Below are positions 1 through 6,590 of a stretch of 7,198 nt of DNA, one piece after another; the stretch's first letter is position 1; each line of letters starts with the position of its first letter. Origin of the DNA: Thiotrichales bacterium (GTDB lineage: Bacteria > Pseudomonadota > Gammaproteobacteria > J044). The DNA is taken from contig JANTGN010000136.1 of assembly GCA_024762895.1 (NCBI GenBank), positions 1 through 7,198 on the forward strand. Reading direction: 5' to 3'. The position numbers and the translations under genes were made by a program. The notes beneath the pieces were generated by a model. It saw only the letters and a list, made by a program, of their open reading frames with translations, was not told the origin of the DNA and searched no databases.

Positions 1-63
1 CACAAAGTGGAGAGCGAAACGCCTTTGAATTGGCTCTTAAAATACTAAGGAAGCTAATGCCTC
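1..63. other. Window-edge stretch downstream of folK, no assigned gene
   Basis: This is the sequence beyond the folK stop codon. I see no GC-rich hairpin followed by a T run on the minus strand, so no intrinsic terminator for the gene train is visible here. On the plus strand, frame 1 is open from the window edge to a TAA at 46-48 (15 codons, ending in NWLLKY), which could be the tail of a convergent gene. Frame 3 is also open and runs on into the folK region. Both are too short to identify, so I leave the stretch unassigned. Confidence 0.3.
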
Positions 64-570
64 CTACTCACCCTCACCCTGCATCAAATCAACCTCGACC
101 ACCATCATGGGCTGGGCATCAGGAACCATCTTCTCCCAGAGCGCCTTCATGGTCTCGCCACTGATGGGATGCCTGAGATCAGGTTCAAGATCACTCAGCG
201 GCTTGAGCACGAAGGCATACTTGTTAATTTCATCACGCGGCACATCCATACCCTGTTCCCTGAGATCCAGATCATCATACAGCAGCAGATCCAGGTCCAG
301 CGTACGTGATGAGAACTTAGGGCCATCACGCAGGCGGCCATTTTTGTCCTCAATAGACTTCAGCTCCCTGGAGACGTCTTCGGGACCCAGGGTCGTTTCG
401 CATTCCGCGACGAGATTCCAGAAAGGGGCACCTTCGAACCCAACGGCCTCGTTCTCGTAGACCGGTGACAGGCGTATATTGAAAAAATGATGCCGCATGC
501 AGGCCAGGGCATTGTGCAGATGCCGCACTGGCTCGATGTTACTGCCCAGGCTGATATAGATCCTGGCCAT
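64..570 (-). CDS. folK: 2-amino-4-hydroxy-6-hydroxymethyldihydropteridine pyrophosphokinase (HPPK)
   Basis: HPPK transfers pyrophosphate from ATP to 6-hydroxymethyl-7,8-dihydropterin, the step just before dihydropteroate synthase in cytoplasmic folate synthesis. The 168-residue product is a normal single-domain length. The N-terminus reads ARIYISLGSNI, the family's opening strand with the LGSN turn. The signature GPKFSSRTLDLDLLLYDD sits at about residues 83-100, and D92 and D94 of LDLDL are the expected magnesium-binding pair. The segment before it differs a little from the textbook RWGPRTLDLD form but keeps the Arg and the aspartates. The ATG overlaps the folB stop codon by one base (TGATG), which implies translational coupling. 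The gene ends with TAG and appears to be the last of the train. Identification is secure from motifs and from the neighbouring folB. Confidence 0.95.
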   Translation of the reverse strand: MARIYISLGSNIEPVRHLHNALACMRHHFFNIRLSPVYENEAVGFEGAPFWNLVAECETTLGPEDVSRELKSIEDKNGRLRDGPKFSSRTLDLDLLLYDDLDLREQGMDVPRDEINKYAFVLKPLSDLEPDLRHPISGETMKALWEKMVPDAQPMMVVEVDLMQGEGE

Positions 571-926
571 CAGGCCCTGCTGCCGCGCTCGATGATGATG
601 CCCACTTCTCGGGAACGCCTGACGGCACCCGGCTTACCCAGGGTCAGACGTAACCAGGGCACACCGAACTCGTTCATGACAATCGAGGCAATATTCTCGG
701 CCAGGGTTTCGACCAGATCGGGCTGCGTCTCTTCCACATAGCGTATAATGCGCTTGGCCACAGCCTTGTAGTTAAGGGTATCCTCGATCGAGTCGGTCAC
801 AGCGGCACGACGAATGTCCGTACCCATTTCAAGGTCGATGCGTATGGTCTGCTGGATCTGACGCTCCCAGTCATAGATACCGATGACGGTTTCGATTTCC
901 AGATCACGTATATAGACGATATCCAT
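570..926 (-). CDS. folB: Dihydroneopterin aldolase
   Basis: This enzyme cleaves 7,8-dihydroneopterin to 6-hydroxymethyl-7,8-dihydropterin and glycolaldehyde, making the substrate of the next gene's product, FolK. The 118-residue length is typical of the single-domain family, which forms octamers. Visible motifs are VIGIYDWERQ at 14-23 with the conserved Glu at 21, TLNYKAVA at 50-57, LVETLAE at 71-77 with the pterin-anchoring Glu at 73, and LGKPGAVR at 96-103 with the catalytic Lys at 98. The start codon follows the trpC stop by three bases. Its ribosome binding site is formed by the last two sense codons of trpC. The related epimerase FolX is the main alternative, but adjacency to folK favours FolB. 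Confidence 0.94.
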   Translation of the reverse strand: MDIVYIRDLEIETVIGIYDWERQIQQTIRIDLEMGTDIRRAAVTDSIEDTLNYKAVAKRIIRYVEETQPDLVETLAENIASIVMNEFGVPWLRLTLGKPGAVRRSREVGIIIERGSRA

Positions 927-929
927 GGA

Positions 930-1730
930 TTACCCTTTGAATAATTGGGCCAGTTCGGCTCCCGGATCATCGGCCCGCATAAAGGCCTCGCCCACCAGGA
1001 AGGCATTGACCTGATGCTCACGCATGCGCTGCACATCTTCGGGTTTGAGGATACCACTTTCGGTGACCACGATGCGGTCATCGGCAATCTGGTCCAGCAG
1101 ATCCAGGGTCGTATTGAGCGAGGTCTCGAAGGTGCGCAGGTTGCGATTATTAACACCGATCAGGCGCGTATCAAGACGCAGGGCACGCTGCAGCTCTTCG
1201 GCATCATGCACCTCGACCAGTACATCCATACCCAGCTCATGGGCCAGACGCATCAACTCTTCCATCTGTGCATCTTCCAGGGCCGCCACGATCAAGAGGA
1301 TGCAGTCGGCACCAATCGCCCTGGCCTCAACGACCTGGTAGGGATCAATGATAAAATCCTTACGTATGACCGGCAGCTGGCAGGCCGCGCGTGCCTCGAT
1401 CAGATACTCATCGCCACCCTGGAAGAAGTCCCTGTCCGTCAGTACCGACAGGCAGGCAGCGCCATGCTGCTCATAACTTTGTGCAATTTCTGCGGGGCGA
1501 AAATCTTCGCGTAATACACCCTTGCTGGGCGAGGCCTTTTTGATCTCGGCTATGACGGCCGCCTCACCCTTCTGGATCTTTTCTTCTATTGCACCAACGA
1601 ACGGCCTGACCGCCGATGCGCTTTGGGCTCGTTCGCGTAGGGCATCGATGTGGACCTGCTCCGAGCACGCTACGATTTCCTCCACCTTACGGCTGAGTAT
1701 TCTCTTTAAGATATCAGGGGTATCAGTCAT
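930..1730 (-). CDS. trpC: Indole-3-glycerol-phosphate synthase
   Basis: TrpC closes the ring of 1-(2-carboxyphenylamino)-1-deoxyribulose 5-phosphate to give indole-3-glycerol phosphate, with loss of CO2 and water. The 266-residue (beta/alpha)8 barrel is monofunctional: there is no TrpF domain fused to it, unlike the enterobacterial TrpCF protein. Seen motifs are AEIKKASPSKG at 61-71 (E62, K64), the FFQGG loop near 102-106, VIRKDF at 121-126 with the catalytic Lys at 124, VLVEVHD at 170-176, GVNNRNL at 192-198 and VTESGI later in the barrel. I use the ATG at 1730 (product starting MTDTPDIL), which matches family N-termini. An in-frame TTG seven codons upstream is possible but has no ribosome binding site. 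Even the chosen start has only a weak AAGAG close to the ATG. The gene follows trpD by 50 bases. Confidence 0.95.
   Translation of the reverse strand: MTDTPDILKRILSRKVEEIVACSEQVHIDALRERAQSASAVRPFVGAIEEKIQKGEAAVIAEIKKASPSKGVLREDFRPAEIAQSYEQHGAACLSVLTDRDFFQGGDEYLIEARAACQLPVIRKDFIIDPYQVVEARAIGADCILLIVAALEDAQMEELMRLAHELGMDVLVEVHDAEELQRALRLDTRLIGVNNRNLRTFETSLNTTLDLLDQIADDRIVVTESGILKPEDVQRMREHQVNAFLVGEAFMRADDPGAELAQLFKG
933..938 (-). promoter_or_regulatory. folB ribosome binding site inside trpC
   Basis: AAAGGG on the minus strand, six bases before the folB ATG, is formed by the final Lys and Gly codons of trpC. This layout ties folB translation to arrival of ribosomes finishing trpC. It supports the trp and fol genes being on one message. 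Confidence 0.65.
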
Positions 1731-1780
1731 AACTCTTTTGTCTGGCGCCAAAGGTGGTGGGTTTAAGATGTTTCACTCGG

Positions 1781-2797
1781 TCAGATCGATTGAGAAAGAT
1801 TCACCAGGGCATCGAGCCTGGCCCTGGCCTCACCACTGGCAATCACCTCTCCCGCCCTGGCAACGCCTTCCTCCAGACTATCCGTCAGACCGGCCACATA
1901 GATCGCCGCCCCGGCATTGAGCTGGATGATGTCCCTGGCGGGGCCTGCCTTATTGGCAAAGACCGAAAGGATCATATCCAGACTTTCCTGCGCAGTGCCC
2001 ACCTTCAGCGCTTCCAGACCCGACCGCTGCAGTCCAAAGTCCTCGGGAGCGATCACATAGTTCCTGATGACGCCGTCTTTGAGCTCCGCCACCTGGGTAG
2101 GGGCGCCGATACTGATCTCATCCAGGCCATCTTCCGAATGCACGACCATGACATGGCGGCTGCCCAGTTGTTTGAGTACCTCGGCCAGGGGTTCGACCCA
2201 CTCCTGGGCATAGACGCCCAGTAACTGATTGGGCGCTCCGGCGGGGTTGGTCAGCGGACCGAGCACATTGAATATAGTCCTGACCCCCATCTCCTTACGG
2301 GGACCTATGGCATGTTTCATGGCGCTATGATGCATGGGGGCAAACATGAAGCCGACACCCAGCTCATTAATGCACTGCGCAACCTGTTCCGGACCGAGTT
2401 CCAGCTTCACTCCGGCAGCCTCAAGGACATCGGCACTACCCGAGGAGCTGGATACCGAGCGATTACCATGCTTTGCGACCCGGCCACCGGCAGCGGCGAG
2501 CACAAAACAACTGGCGGTGGAAACATTGAAGGTGTGGGAACTATCCCCACCGGTGCCCACGATATCGACCAGGTGGTCCTTGTCCACCTGAACCGGGGCT
2601 GCGAGGTCACGCATGACACTGGCGGCCGCCGTGACCTCCTCAACCGTCTCACCCTTCATGCGCAGGCCGATCAGAAAACCGCCGATCTGTGCCGGGGTTG
2701 CTTCACCCGTCATAATCAAACGCATAACCGTAGACATCTCACCCATGGTGAGATCAACCCGATCCACGACCGTCTGAATCGCTTTTTGCATATCCAT
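1781..2797 (-). CDS. trpD: Anthranilate phosphoribosyltransferase
   Basis: TrpD joins anthranilate to phosphoribosyl pyrophosphate to give phosphoribosylanthranilate, the second step after chorismate in tryptophan synthesis. The 338-residue product is full length for the free-standing enzyme, with no TrpG fusion. An N-terminal helical region is followed by the PRPP-binding GTGGD at 81-85. KHGNRSVSSSSGSAD lies at 109-123, FAPMHHSAMKHAIGPRKEMG at about 152-171 carries anthranilate-contact residues, and the metal-binding Asp-Glu pair is in GLDE at 224-227. The ATG lies two bases after the trpG stop, so the genes are almost certainly co-translated. A second Met two codons downstream is an alternative start. 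The product should feed a separate TrpF, which is not encoded in this window, before TrpC acts. Confidence 0.97.
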   Translation of the reverse strand: MDMQKAIQTVVDRVDLTMGEMSTVMRLIMTGEATPAQIGGFLIGLRMKGETVEEVTAAASVMRDLAAPVQVDKDHLVDIVGTGGDSSHTFNVSTASCFVLAAAGGRVAKHGNRSVSSSSGSADVLEAAGVKLELGPEQVAQCINELGVGFMFAPMHHSAMKHAIGPRKEMGVRTIFNVLGPLTNPAGAPNQLLGVYAQEWVEPLAEVLKQLGSRHVMVVHSEDGLDEISIGAPTQVAELKDGVIRNYVIAPEDFGLQRSGLEALKVGTAQESLDMILSVFANKAGPARDIIQLNAGAAIYVAGLTDSLEEGVARAGEVIASGEARARLDALVNLSQSI

Positions 2798-2799
2798 GA

Positions 2800-3390
2800 T
2801 CAGGCCCCGCTTTTCATTTCGAGAAAATTTCTTAACAGATCATGTCCATGCTCTGTGAGTATGGACTCGGGATGAAACTGCACCCCCTCGATCGCGAATT
2901 CCTTGTGACGTACCCCCATGATCTCGTCGATGTCGCCGGCCTCGGTTTCGGTCCAGGCCGTGATCTCCAGACAATCGGGCAGAGTCTCCTTCTCAATGAC
3001 CAGGGAATGATAGCGGGTCGCCTCGAAGGGATTGGCCAGACCAGTGAATACCCCCTGACCCAGGTGTTTGATCATGGAGGTCTTACCGTGCATGATCTCA
3101 CGGGCATGCACGATCTTACCGCCAAAGGCCTGGCCGATACTCTGGTGCCCCAGGCACACGCCCAGGATCGGCAACTTGCCGGCATAGGCCTTGATCAGTT
3201 CCAGCGAGATTCCGGCTTCATTCGGTGTGCAGGGACCGGGTGAAATCATGATGCGCTCCGGATTGATCTCCCCCACCTGTTCAACGGTGATCTCGTCGTT
3301 GCGATGCACCTCGACATCGGCACCCAGTTCACCCAGGTACTGCACCAGGTTGTAGGTAAACGAATCGTAGTTATCGATCATCAGGATCAT
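2800..3390 (-). CDS. trpG: Anthranilate synthase glutaminase subunit (TrpG/PabA family)
   Basis: This class I glutamine amidotransferase releases ammonia from glutamine for TrpE to make anthranilate. The 196-residue product starts MILMIDNYDSFTYN, the standard family opening. The oxyanion-hole strand ISPGPCTP is at 49-56, the nucleophile Cys is C79 in GVCLGHQ, and the catalytic His-Glu pair is H173 and E175 in FHPES. The ATG overlaps the trpE stop (ATGA at 3387-3390). An in-frame ATG 30 codons upstream, inside trpE, is rejected because its extension is arginine/glycine-rich and unlike the family, and because a good ribosome binding site precedes the chosen start. Family members of this type can serve both TrpE and the p-aminobenzoate synthase subunit PabB. 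Such sharing is plausible here given the downstream folate genes but is an inference. Confidence 0.97.
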   Translation of the reverse strand: MILMIDNYDSFTYNLVQYLGELGADVEVHRNDEITVEQVGEINPERIMISPGPCTPNEAGISLELIKAYAGKLPILGVCLGHQSIGQAFGGKIVHAREIMHGKTSMIKHLGQGVFTGLANPFEATRYHSLVIEKETLPDCLEITAWTETEAGDIDEIMGVRHKEFAIEGVQFHPESILTEHGHDLLRNFLEMKSGA

Positions 3391-4871
3391 GAGGCCTCCT
3401 CCACATCCACACGCAGTCCGGATTCGGCCATGGTGACGGCCCTGAAGATGGCTCGGGCCTTGTTCATGGTTTCTTTCCATTCCAGATCGGGCTTTGAATC
3501 ATAGACGATGCCGGCACCAGCCTGGATATGCAGGTTGCCGTCCTTGATCACGGCCGTGCGGATGGCGATGGCCGTGTCCATATTGCCGTTCCAGGCCAGG
3601 TAGCCCACCGCTCCCGAATAGACCCCACGCTTGACGGGTTCGAGTTCGTTGATGATCTCCATGGCCCTGATCTTGGGGGCGCCGCTGACGGTCCCGGCCG
3701 GGAAGGTGGCGCGCAATACATCGATAGCGGACTCGCCGGGGACCAGTTGTCCGGTCACATTGGAGACGATATGCATGACATGGGAATAACGTTCGACCAC
3801 CATCTTCTCGGTCAGCTTGACCGAGCCAGTGACACTGACTCGCCCGGCATCATTTCGACCCAGGTCGATGAGCATCAGGTGCTCGGCCAGCTCCTTGGGA
3901 TCGGCCAGGAGTTCTTCTTCCAGTGCGCGATCTTCTTCTTCGGTGTAACCCCGGCGTCGGGTTCCCGCGATAGGCCGAACGGTGACCTCCTCATCCTCGA
4001 GTCGGACCAGGATCTCCGGCGATGACCCGACGATCTGGAAATCATCCAGGTCCAGGTAATACATATAGGGTGAGGGATTGAGGCTACGCAGGGCACGATA
4101 CAGGTCCAGCGAGGGGGCCTCAAAGGGAATCGACAGGCGCTGCGAGAGGACGACCTGCATGATATCGCCTTCCACGATGTATTCCTTGGCCTTCCTGACG
4201 GCATCCTTGAAACCTTCCTCGGTGAACCCGGAGATAAACTCATCCTCCGTGACATGCCGAGCAGGACACTCATGGGTAGCCAGATCAACGGGGGCCCGCA
4301 ACTGCTGTTCAATTTCATCTAGCCGCTGCTCACCGGCCTGCCTGTTATCGGGCTCGACATGGACGATGATAAATAACCGACCACTCAGGTTATCAAAGAC
4401 GACCACCTCTTCGGACAGCATGAGCAGGATATCGGGTGAGCCCAGGGGATCCGGCTTTTCTGCCTTCAGGCGCGGCTCGATATAGGCAATGGTGTCGTAG
4501 CCAAAATAGCCAACCAGCCCGCCGGTAAATCGAGGCAGGCCTGGCACATCCGGCACCTTGTATCGCCCCTGAAACTCCTCGATCCAGGCCAGGGGATCGG
4601 CTACCTCGATGGTCTCGATGACCGCACCATCACGCTCCAGGGTGATGGTCTCACCATGTACACGCAGCAGGCTCTGGCAGGGCAGGCCAATAATGGAATA
4701 GCGGCCCCATTTCTCGCCACCATGCACGGATTCAAACAGATAGGAATAAGGCCCCTTGGCCAGCTTCAGATAGGTACTCAGCGGGGTATCGAGATCCGCC
4801 AGTACCTCACGCGACAGGGGTATGCGATTAAAGCCCTGCGCCGTATAGGATTCAAACTGTTCCTGATTCAT
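3387..4871 (-). CDS. trpE: Anthranilate synthase component I
   Basis: TrpE converts chorismate and ammonia to anthranilate and pyruvate, the committed and feedback-regulated step of tryptophan synthesis. The 494-residue product has the usual N-terminal regulatory half (IPLSREVLADLDTPLSTYLKL, then YLFES at about 44-48, equivalent to the LLES tryptophan-binding element, then GRYSIIG). The C-terminal chorismate-binding half has RPIAGTRRRG, ELAEHLMLIDLGRND, VMHIVSNVTG, AGTVSGAPKIRAMEI and GAVGYLAWNGNMDTAIAIRT. The retained Ser in LFES suggests that feedback inhibition is intact. I choose the ATG at 4871 (MNQEQFESY), which matches Pseudomonas-like N-termini; a GTG one codon upstream is the alternative. 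No strong ribosome binding site is visible, only a GGA eight bases before the ATG. The SGAPKIRAMEI and amino-terminal features separate it from PabB. Confidence 0.97.
   Translation of the reverse strand: MNQEQFESYTAQGFNRIPLSREVLADLDTPLSTYLKLAKGPYSYLFESVHGGEKWGRYSIIGLPCQSLLRVHGETITLERDGAVIETIEVADPLAWIEEFQGRYKVPDVPGLPRFTGGLVGYFGYDTIAYIEPRLKAEKPDPLGSPDILLMLSEEVVVFDNLSGRLFIIVHVEPDNRQAGEQRLDEIEQQLRAPVDLATHECPARHVTEDEFISGFTEEGFKDAVRKAKEYIVEGDIMQVVLSQRLSIPFEAPSLDLYRALRSLNPSPYMYYLDLDDFQIVGSSPEILVRLEDEEVTVRPIAGTRRRGYTEEEDRALEEELLADPKELAEHLMLIDLGRNDAGRVSVTGSVKLTEKMVVERYSHVMHIVSNVTGQLVPGESAIDVLRATFPAGTVSGAPKIRAMEIINELEPVKRGVYSGAVGYLAWNGNMDTAIAIRTAVIKDGNLHIQAGAGIVYDSKPDLEWKETMNKARAIFRAVTMAESGLRVDVEEAS
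3395..3402 (-). promoter_or_regulatory. trpG ribosome binding site inside trpE
   Basis: GGAGGAGG on the minus strand sits four bases before the ATG at 3390, within the last codons of trpE. It fixes the trpG start there rather than at the upstream in-frame ATG. Together with the ATGA overlap it should support near-equal synthesis of the two subunits. Confidence 0.75.
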
Positions 4872-4993
4872 CACTCACATCCAGATCGTCAAAAGATATT
4901 TACACAAGGTTTCCACTCGATAGCTTCACCATCGTGTGTCGTGTAAAAGCCCCCTGCGGATCTGAATGTGCATGAACATAGGGCTATCTTTAC
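4872..4993 (-). promoter_or_regulatory. trpE leader with nested inverted repeat and short Trp-terminated frame
   Basis: This is the only long spacer within the gene train. On the minus strand, TTTACAC (4947-4941) is the exact reverse complement of GTGTAAA (4905-4899). Inside it, CACACGAT (4938-4931) pairs with ATCGAGTG (4921-4914) with one A-A mismatch, around a nine-base loop. TCTTTT follows the outer arm a few bases later. Alternative pairings exist: GATAGC (4988-4983) with GCTATC (4924-4919), and AGCCC near 4985-4981 with GGGCT near 4952-4948, the latter followed by TTTT. A 17-codon frame at 4979-4926 encodes a peptide starting MFMHIQIRRG and ending in a single Trp codon and TGA located at the inner hairpin loop. 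Attenuation of trpE is established in Pseudomonas putida, but a single Trp codon, no clear leader ribosome binding site and a weak U run make this a candidate only. I see no convincing separate promoter. Confidence 0.35.
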
Positions 4994-5698
4994 CTAAGCC
5001 GCCGCTTCGAGCAAGCCCTGAAGCTGCGACATCGAGTCGATCACGGCATCAGGCTCTGAATCGCGAATATCCACGCCATGGTTGTACCCATAGCTCATGC
5101 AGACGATCTGAAAGCCGGCCGCTCTGGCCGCCTTCACATCGCTCATGGAATCACCCAGCATCATGGACTCTGCAGGCGTGACACCCAGGGCCTCTGCGGC
5201 GTGCAGAAGAGGCATGGGGTCGGGCTTCTTCTTTGGCAGGGTATCACCGCTAACAACAATCTCGAAATTATCGATAAGACCCAGGTCAGTCAGCAGCGGC
5301 ATCGTGAATTGCTCCGCCTTGTTCGTGACGCAGCCCAGGCGATAACCCGCCCGCTTCAGATAGGCGATACCTTCTGCCACACCGGGATACAGGCAACTGC
5401 GCTGGGAGGTGTTTTCGGCATAGAGGTCCATGAAGATAGGCATGGCCTTCTCAAACAGGGCCTCATCGGGCTCGCCATCGAGCTGATTGATCAGGGCGCG
5501 ACGGACCAGTCTTTCCACACCATTACCCACCCACTGACGAACCGAGGCCTCACCTCGTCGGGGCATGCCCAGACGATCCATCATCTCGTCGACGCAATAG
5601 GCCAGGTCCGGCACGCTATCAACCAGCGTGCCGTCCACATCGATCAGTACCATTTTTGGTTTTTTCTTCAGCATGGACAAGGCAGCCCTGAGCCTCAT
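4994..5698 (-). CDS. gph: Phosphoglycolate phosphatase, HAD superfamily
   Basis: Gph hydrolyses 2-phosphoglycolate, a product of DNA repair and of Rubisco oxygenation in autotrophs, to glycolate. The 234-residue protein shows all four HAD motifs: DVDGTLVDS with nucleophile D20 and acid/base D22, the Thr in GCVTNKAEQ, the Lys in KKKPDPMPLL, and GDSMSD for magnesium. The helical cap between motifs I and II includes VRQWVGNGVERLV, typical of the Gph group. The gene starts six bases after the rpe stop. In-frame Mets at residues 9 and 16 could also be the start, and no candidate has a strong ribosome binding site. The start region contains A6 and A5 runs (LKKKPK). Position between rpe and trpE matches the Pseudomonas order. 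Substrate is inferred from family and context; other HAD substrates are possible. Confidence 0.9.
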   Translation of the reverse strand: MRLRAALSMLKKKPKMVLIDVDGTLVDSVPDLAYCVDEMMDRLGMPRRGEASVRQWVGNGVERLVRRALINQLDGEPDEALFEKAMPIFMDLYAENTSQRSCLYPGVAEGIAYLKRAGYRLGCVTNKAEQFTMPLLTDLGLIDNFEIVVSGDTLPKKKPDPMPLLHAAEALGVTPAESMMLGDSMSDVKAARAAGFQIVCMSYGYNHGVDIRDSEPDAVIDSMSQLQGLLEAAA

Positions 5699-5704
5699 TC
5701 AGGC

Positions 5705-6400
5705 TTAGCTACCGGCCTTGGCCAGTTCGTCACGGAAGGCCTTGATGACCGTATCATAGGTGTTGGGATCGGAGTCGCTGGCCGCACCAAAGACGGCCGA
5801 ACCGGCCACAAAGGTGTCGGCGCCTGCTTCCTTGATCTCGCGGATATTATCGACCTTCACACCACCGTCGATTTCCAGACGAATATCCAGCCCGGAATCA
5901 TCGATCATCTTGCGCGCCTGGCGCAACTTGTCCAGGGTGGCAGGGATGAAGGACTGACCACCAAAACCGGGGTTTACCGACATCAGCAGGATCATATCGA
6001 CCTTATCCATGACGTATTCCAGGTAAGACAGCGGTGTAGCGGGGTTGAAGACCAGACCGGACTTACAACCCTCATTACGGATCAGCTGCAGGCTACGATC
6101 GATATGATCAGAGGCCTCGGGATGGAAGGTGATGTAGCTGGCACCGGCCTTGGCAAAATCCGGAATAATGCGATCCACAGGCTTGACCATCAGATGCACA
6201 TCAATGGGCGCCGTGACGCCATGCTTACGCAGGGCCTCACAAACCAGCGGGCCGATGGTCAGGTTAGGAACATAATGGTTGTCCATGACATCGAAATGGA
6301 CGACATCGGCACCGGATTTGATTACGTTATCGACTTCCTCACCCAGGCGGGCAAAATCAGCAGACAGGATGGAAGGTGCGATCAGATTGTCTTTTGCCAT
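5705..6400 (-). CDS. rpe: Ribulose-phosphate 3-epimerase
   Basis: Rpe interconverts ribulose 5-phosphate and xylulose 5-phosphate in the pentose phosphate pathway, and in the Calvin cycle where that exists. The 231-residue (beta/alpha)8 barrel begins MAKDNLIAPSILSADFARLG. Catalytic and metal residues are recognisable: H35 and D37 in VHFDVMDNHYVPN, H69 in DVHLMVKP and D178 in LEIDGGV. MSVNPGFGGQSFI at 140-152 is the phosphate and lid loop region. An in-frame ATG five codons upstream would add MRLPP, but the GAGG within that extension is the natural ribosome binding site for the downstream ATG, so I start at 6400. It is the first gene of the minus-strand train, and pentose phosphates are precursors of the PRPP used by TrpD. 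Confidence 0.96.
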   Translation of the reverse strand: MAKDNLIAPSILSADFARLGEEVDNVIKSGADVVHFDVMDNHYVPNLTIGPLVCEALRKHGVTAPIDVHLMVKPVDRIIPDFAKAGASYITFHPEASDHIDRSLQLIRNEGCKSGLVFNPATPLSYLEYVMDKVDMILLMSVNPGFGGQSFIPATLDKLRQARKMIDDSGLDIRLEIDGGVKVDNIREIKEAGADTFVAGSAVFGAASDSDPNTYDTVIKAFRDELAKAGS

Positions 6401-6409
6401 GGGGGGCAA

Positions 6410-6413
6410 CCTC
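6410..6413 (-). promoter_or_regulatory. rpe ribosome binding site
   Basis: GAGG on the minus strand lies nine bases before the ATG at 6400. An alternative ATG at 6415 overlaps this motif and has no purine-rich site of its own, so the motif decides the start. Confidence 0.55.
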
Positions 6414-6445
6414 ATTCATTAATAGTCGTAGAAATAAAGCAGGCC

Positions 6446-6474
6446 ATCATACCCGAGTCCGGCCCTGAAATCAC
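6446..6474 (-). promoter_or_regulatory. Candidate sigma70-type promoter for the rpe-gph-trp-fol train
   Basis: On the minus strand a -10 hexamer TATGAT (6451-6446, five of six matches to consensus) is separated by 17 bases from GTGATT (6474-6469), which keeps only a partial -35 match. Transcription would begin near 6440, leaving roughly 40 bases of leader before the rpe ATG. No other -10 in the intergenic region looks better in this direction. The weak -35 keeps this a candidate. Confidence 0.4.
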
Positions 6475-6542
6475 CGGCAAATAACCCCGCAAAACTGGCT
6501 TATTCTCTACATGCAGAATCGGTTATGCTTTCCAGGCCTGAA

Positions 6543-6569
6543 CCCCTGTTTGATCCCTTCGATCAGGGG
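6543..6569 (+). promoter_or_regulatory. Stem-loop in the 5' region of the membrane protein gene
   Basis: TGATC (6551-6555) and GATCA (6561-6565) form a perfect stem around CCTTC, and the flanking CCCC (6543-6546) and GGGG (6566-6569) extend it with a four-base bulge on one side. There is no T run after it, so it is not a normal terminator. It ends 15 bases before the ribosome binding site and may affect message stability, bind a protein, or have no role. A separate 8-bp palindrome, CAGGCCTG, lies just upstream at 6533-6540. Confidence 0.35.
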
Positions 6570-6584
6570 CCATCAGAAACTACC

Positions 6585-6590
6585 AAGGAG
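6585..6590 (+). promoter_or_regulatory. Ribosome binding site of the CopD-like gene
   Basis: AAGGAG, five bases before the ATG at 6596, is the strongest initiation signal in the window and fixes this start. I could not find an equally convincing plus-strand promoter upstream. Confidence 0.75.

Noticed and set aside
1..48. Tail of a plus-strand gene ending at TAA 46-48
   Set aside because: Only 15 codons are visible, two frames are open at the edge, and no motif can be recognised.
1731..1751. Seven-residue extension of trpC from a TTG codon
   Set aside because: There is no ribosome binding site ahead of the TTG, and the ATG at 1730 gives the usual family N-terminus.
1731..1780. Possible regulatory element in the trpD-trpC spacer
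   Set aside because: Apart from the 8-bp palindrome TGGCGCCA at 1743-1750, I see no hairpin, promoter or short frame worth calling. It looks like a plain spacer.
2312..2875. Plus-strand open frame of 187 codons antisense to trpD and the trpG end
   Set aside because: It lies opposite conserved TrpD motifs and its composition is that of a reverse-complement shadow, with no recognisable domain.
3391..3480. N-terminal extension of trpG from an ATG inside trpE
   Set aside because: The added 30 residues are Arg/Gly/His-rich and unlike any TrpG. The internal ATG at 3390 has a strong ribosome binding site and begins the conserved sequence.
4896..4928. A second short leader frame (ATG-GTG...TAA) overlapping the Trp-terminated one
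   Set aside because: It has about ten codons, no Trp codon, no ribosome binding site and no link to the pairing pattern.
4948..4985. Terminator for gph formed by AGCCC and GGGCT followed by TTTT
   Set aside because: The stem is only about five pairs around a loop of nearly 30 bases. I mention it as an alternative pairing of the leader but do not call it a terminator.
5078..6484. A 468-codon plus-strand open frame running antisense across gph and rpe
   Set aside because: It spans two unmistakable genes and their junction, its translation shows no family motif, and its openness is explained by rarity of TTA, CTA and TCA codons in the sense genes. No ribosome binding site or promoter supports it.
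6495..6529. Plus-strand promoter for the CopD-like gene using TATGCT as -10
   Set aside because: The -10 has four of six matches and no acceptable -35 at 16-18 bases; CTGGCT is 23 bases away. It is too weak to list.
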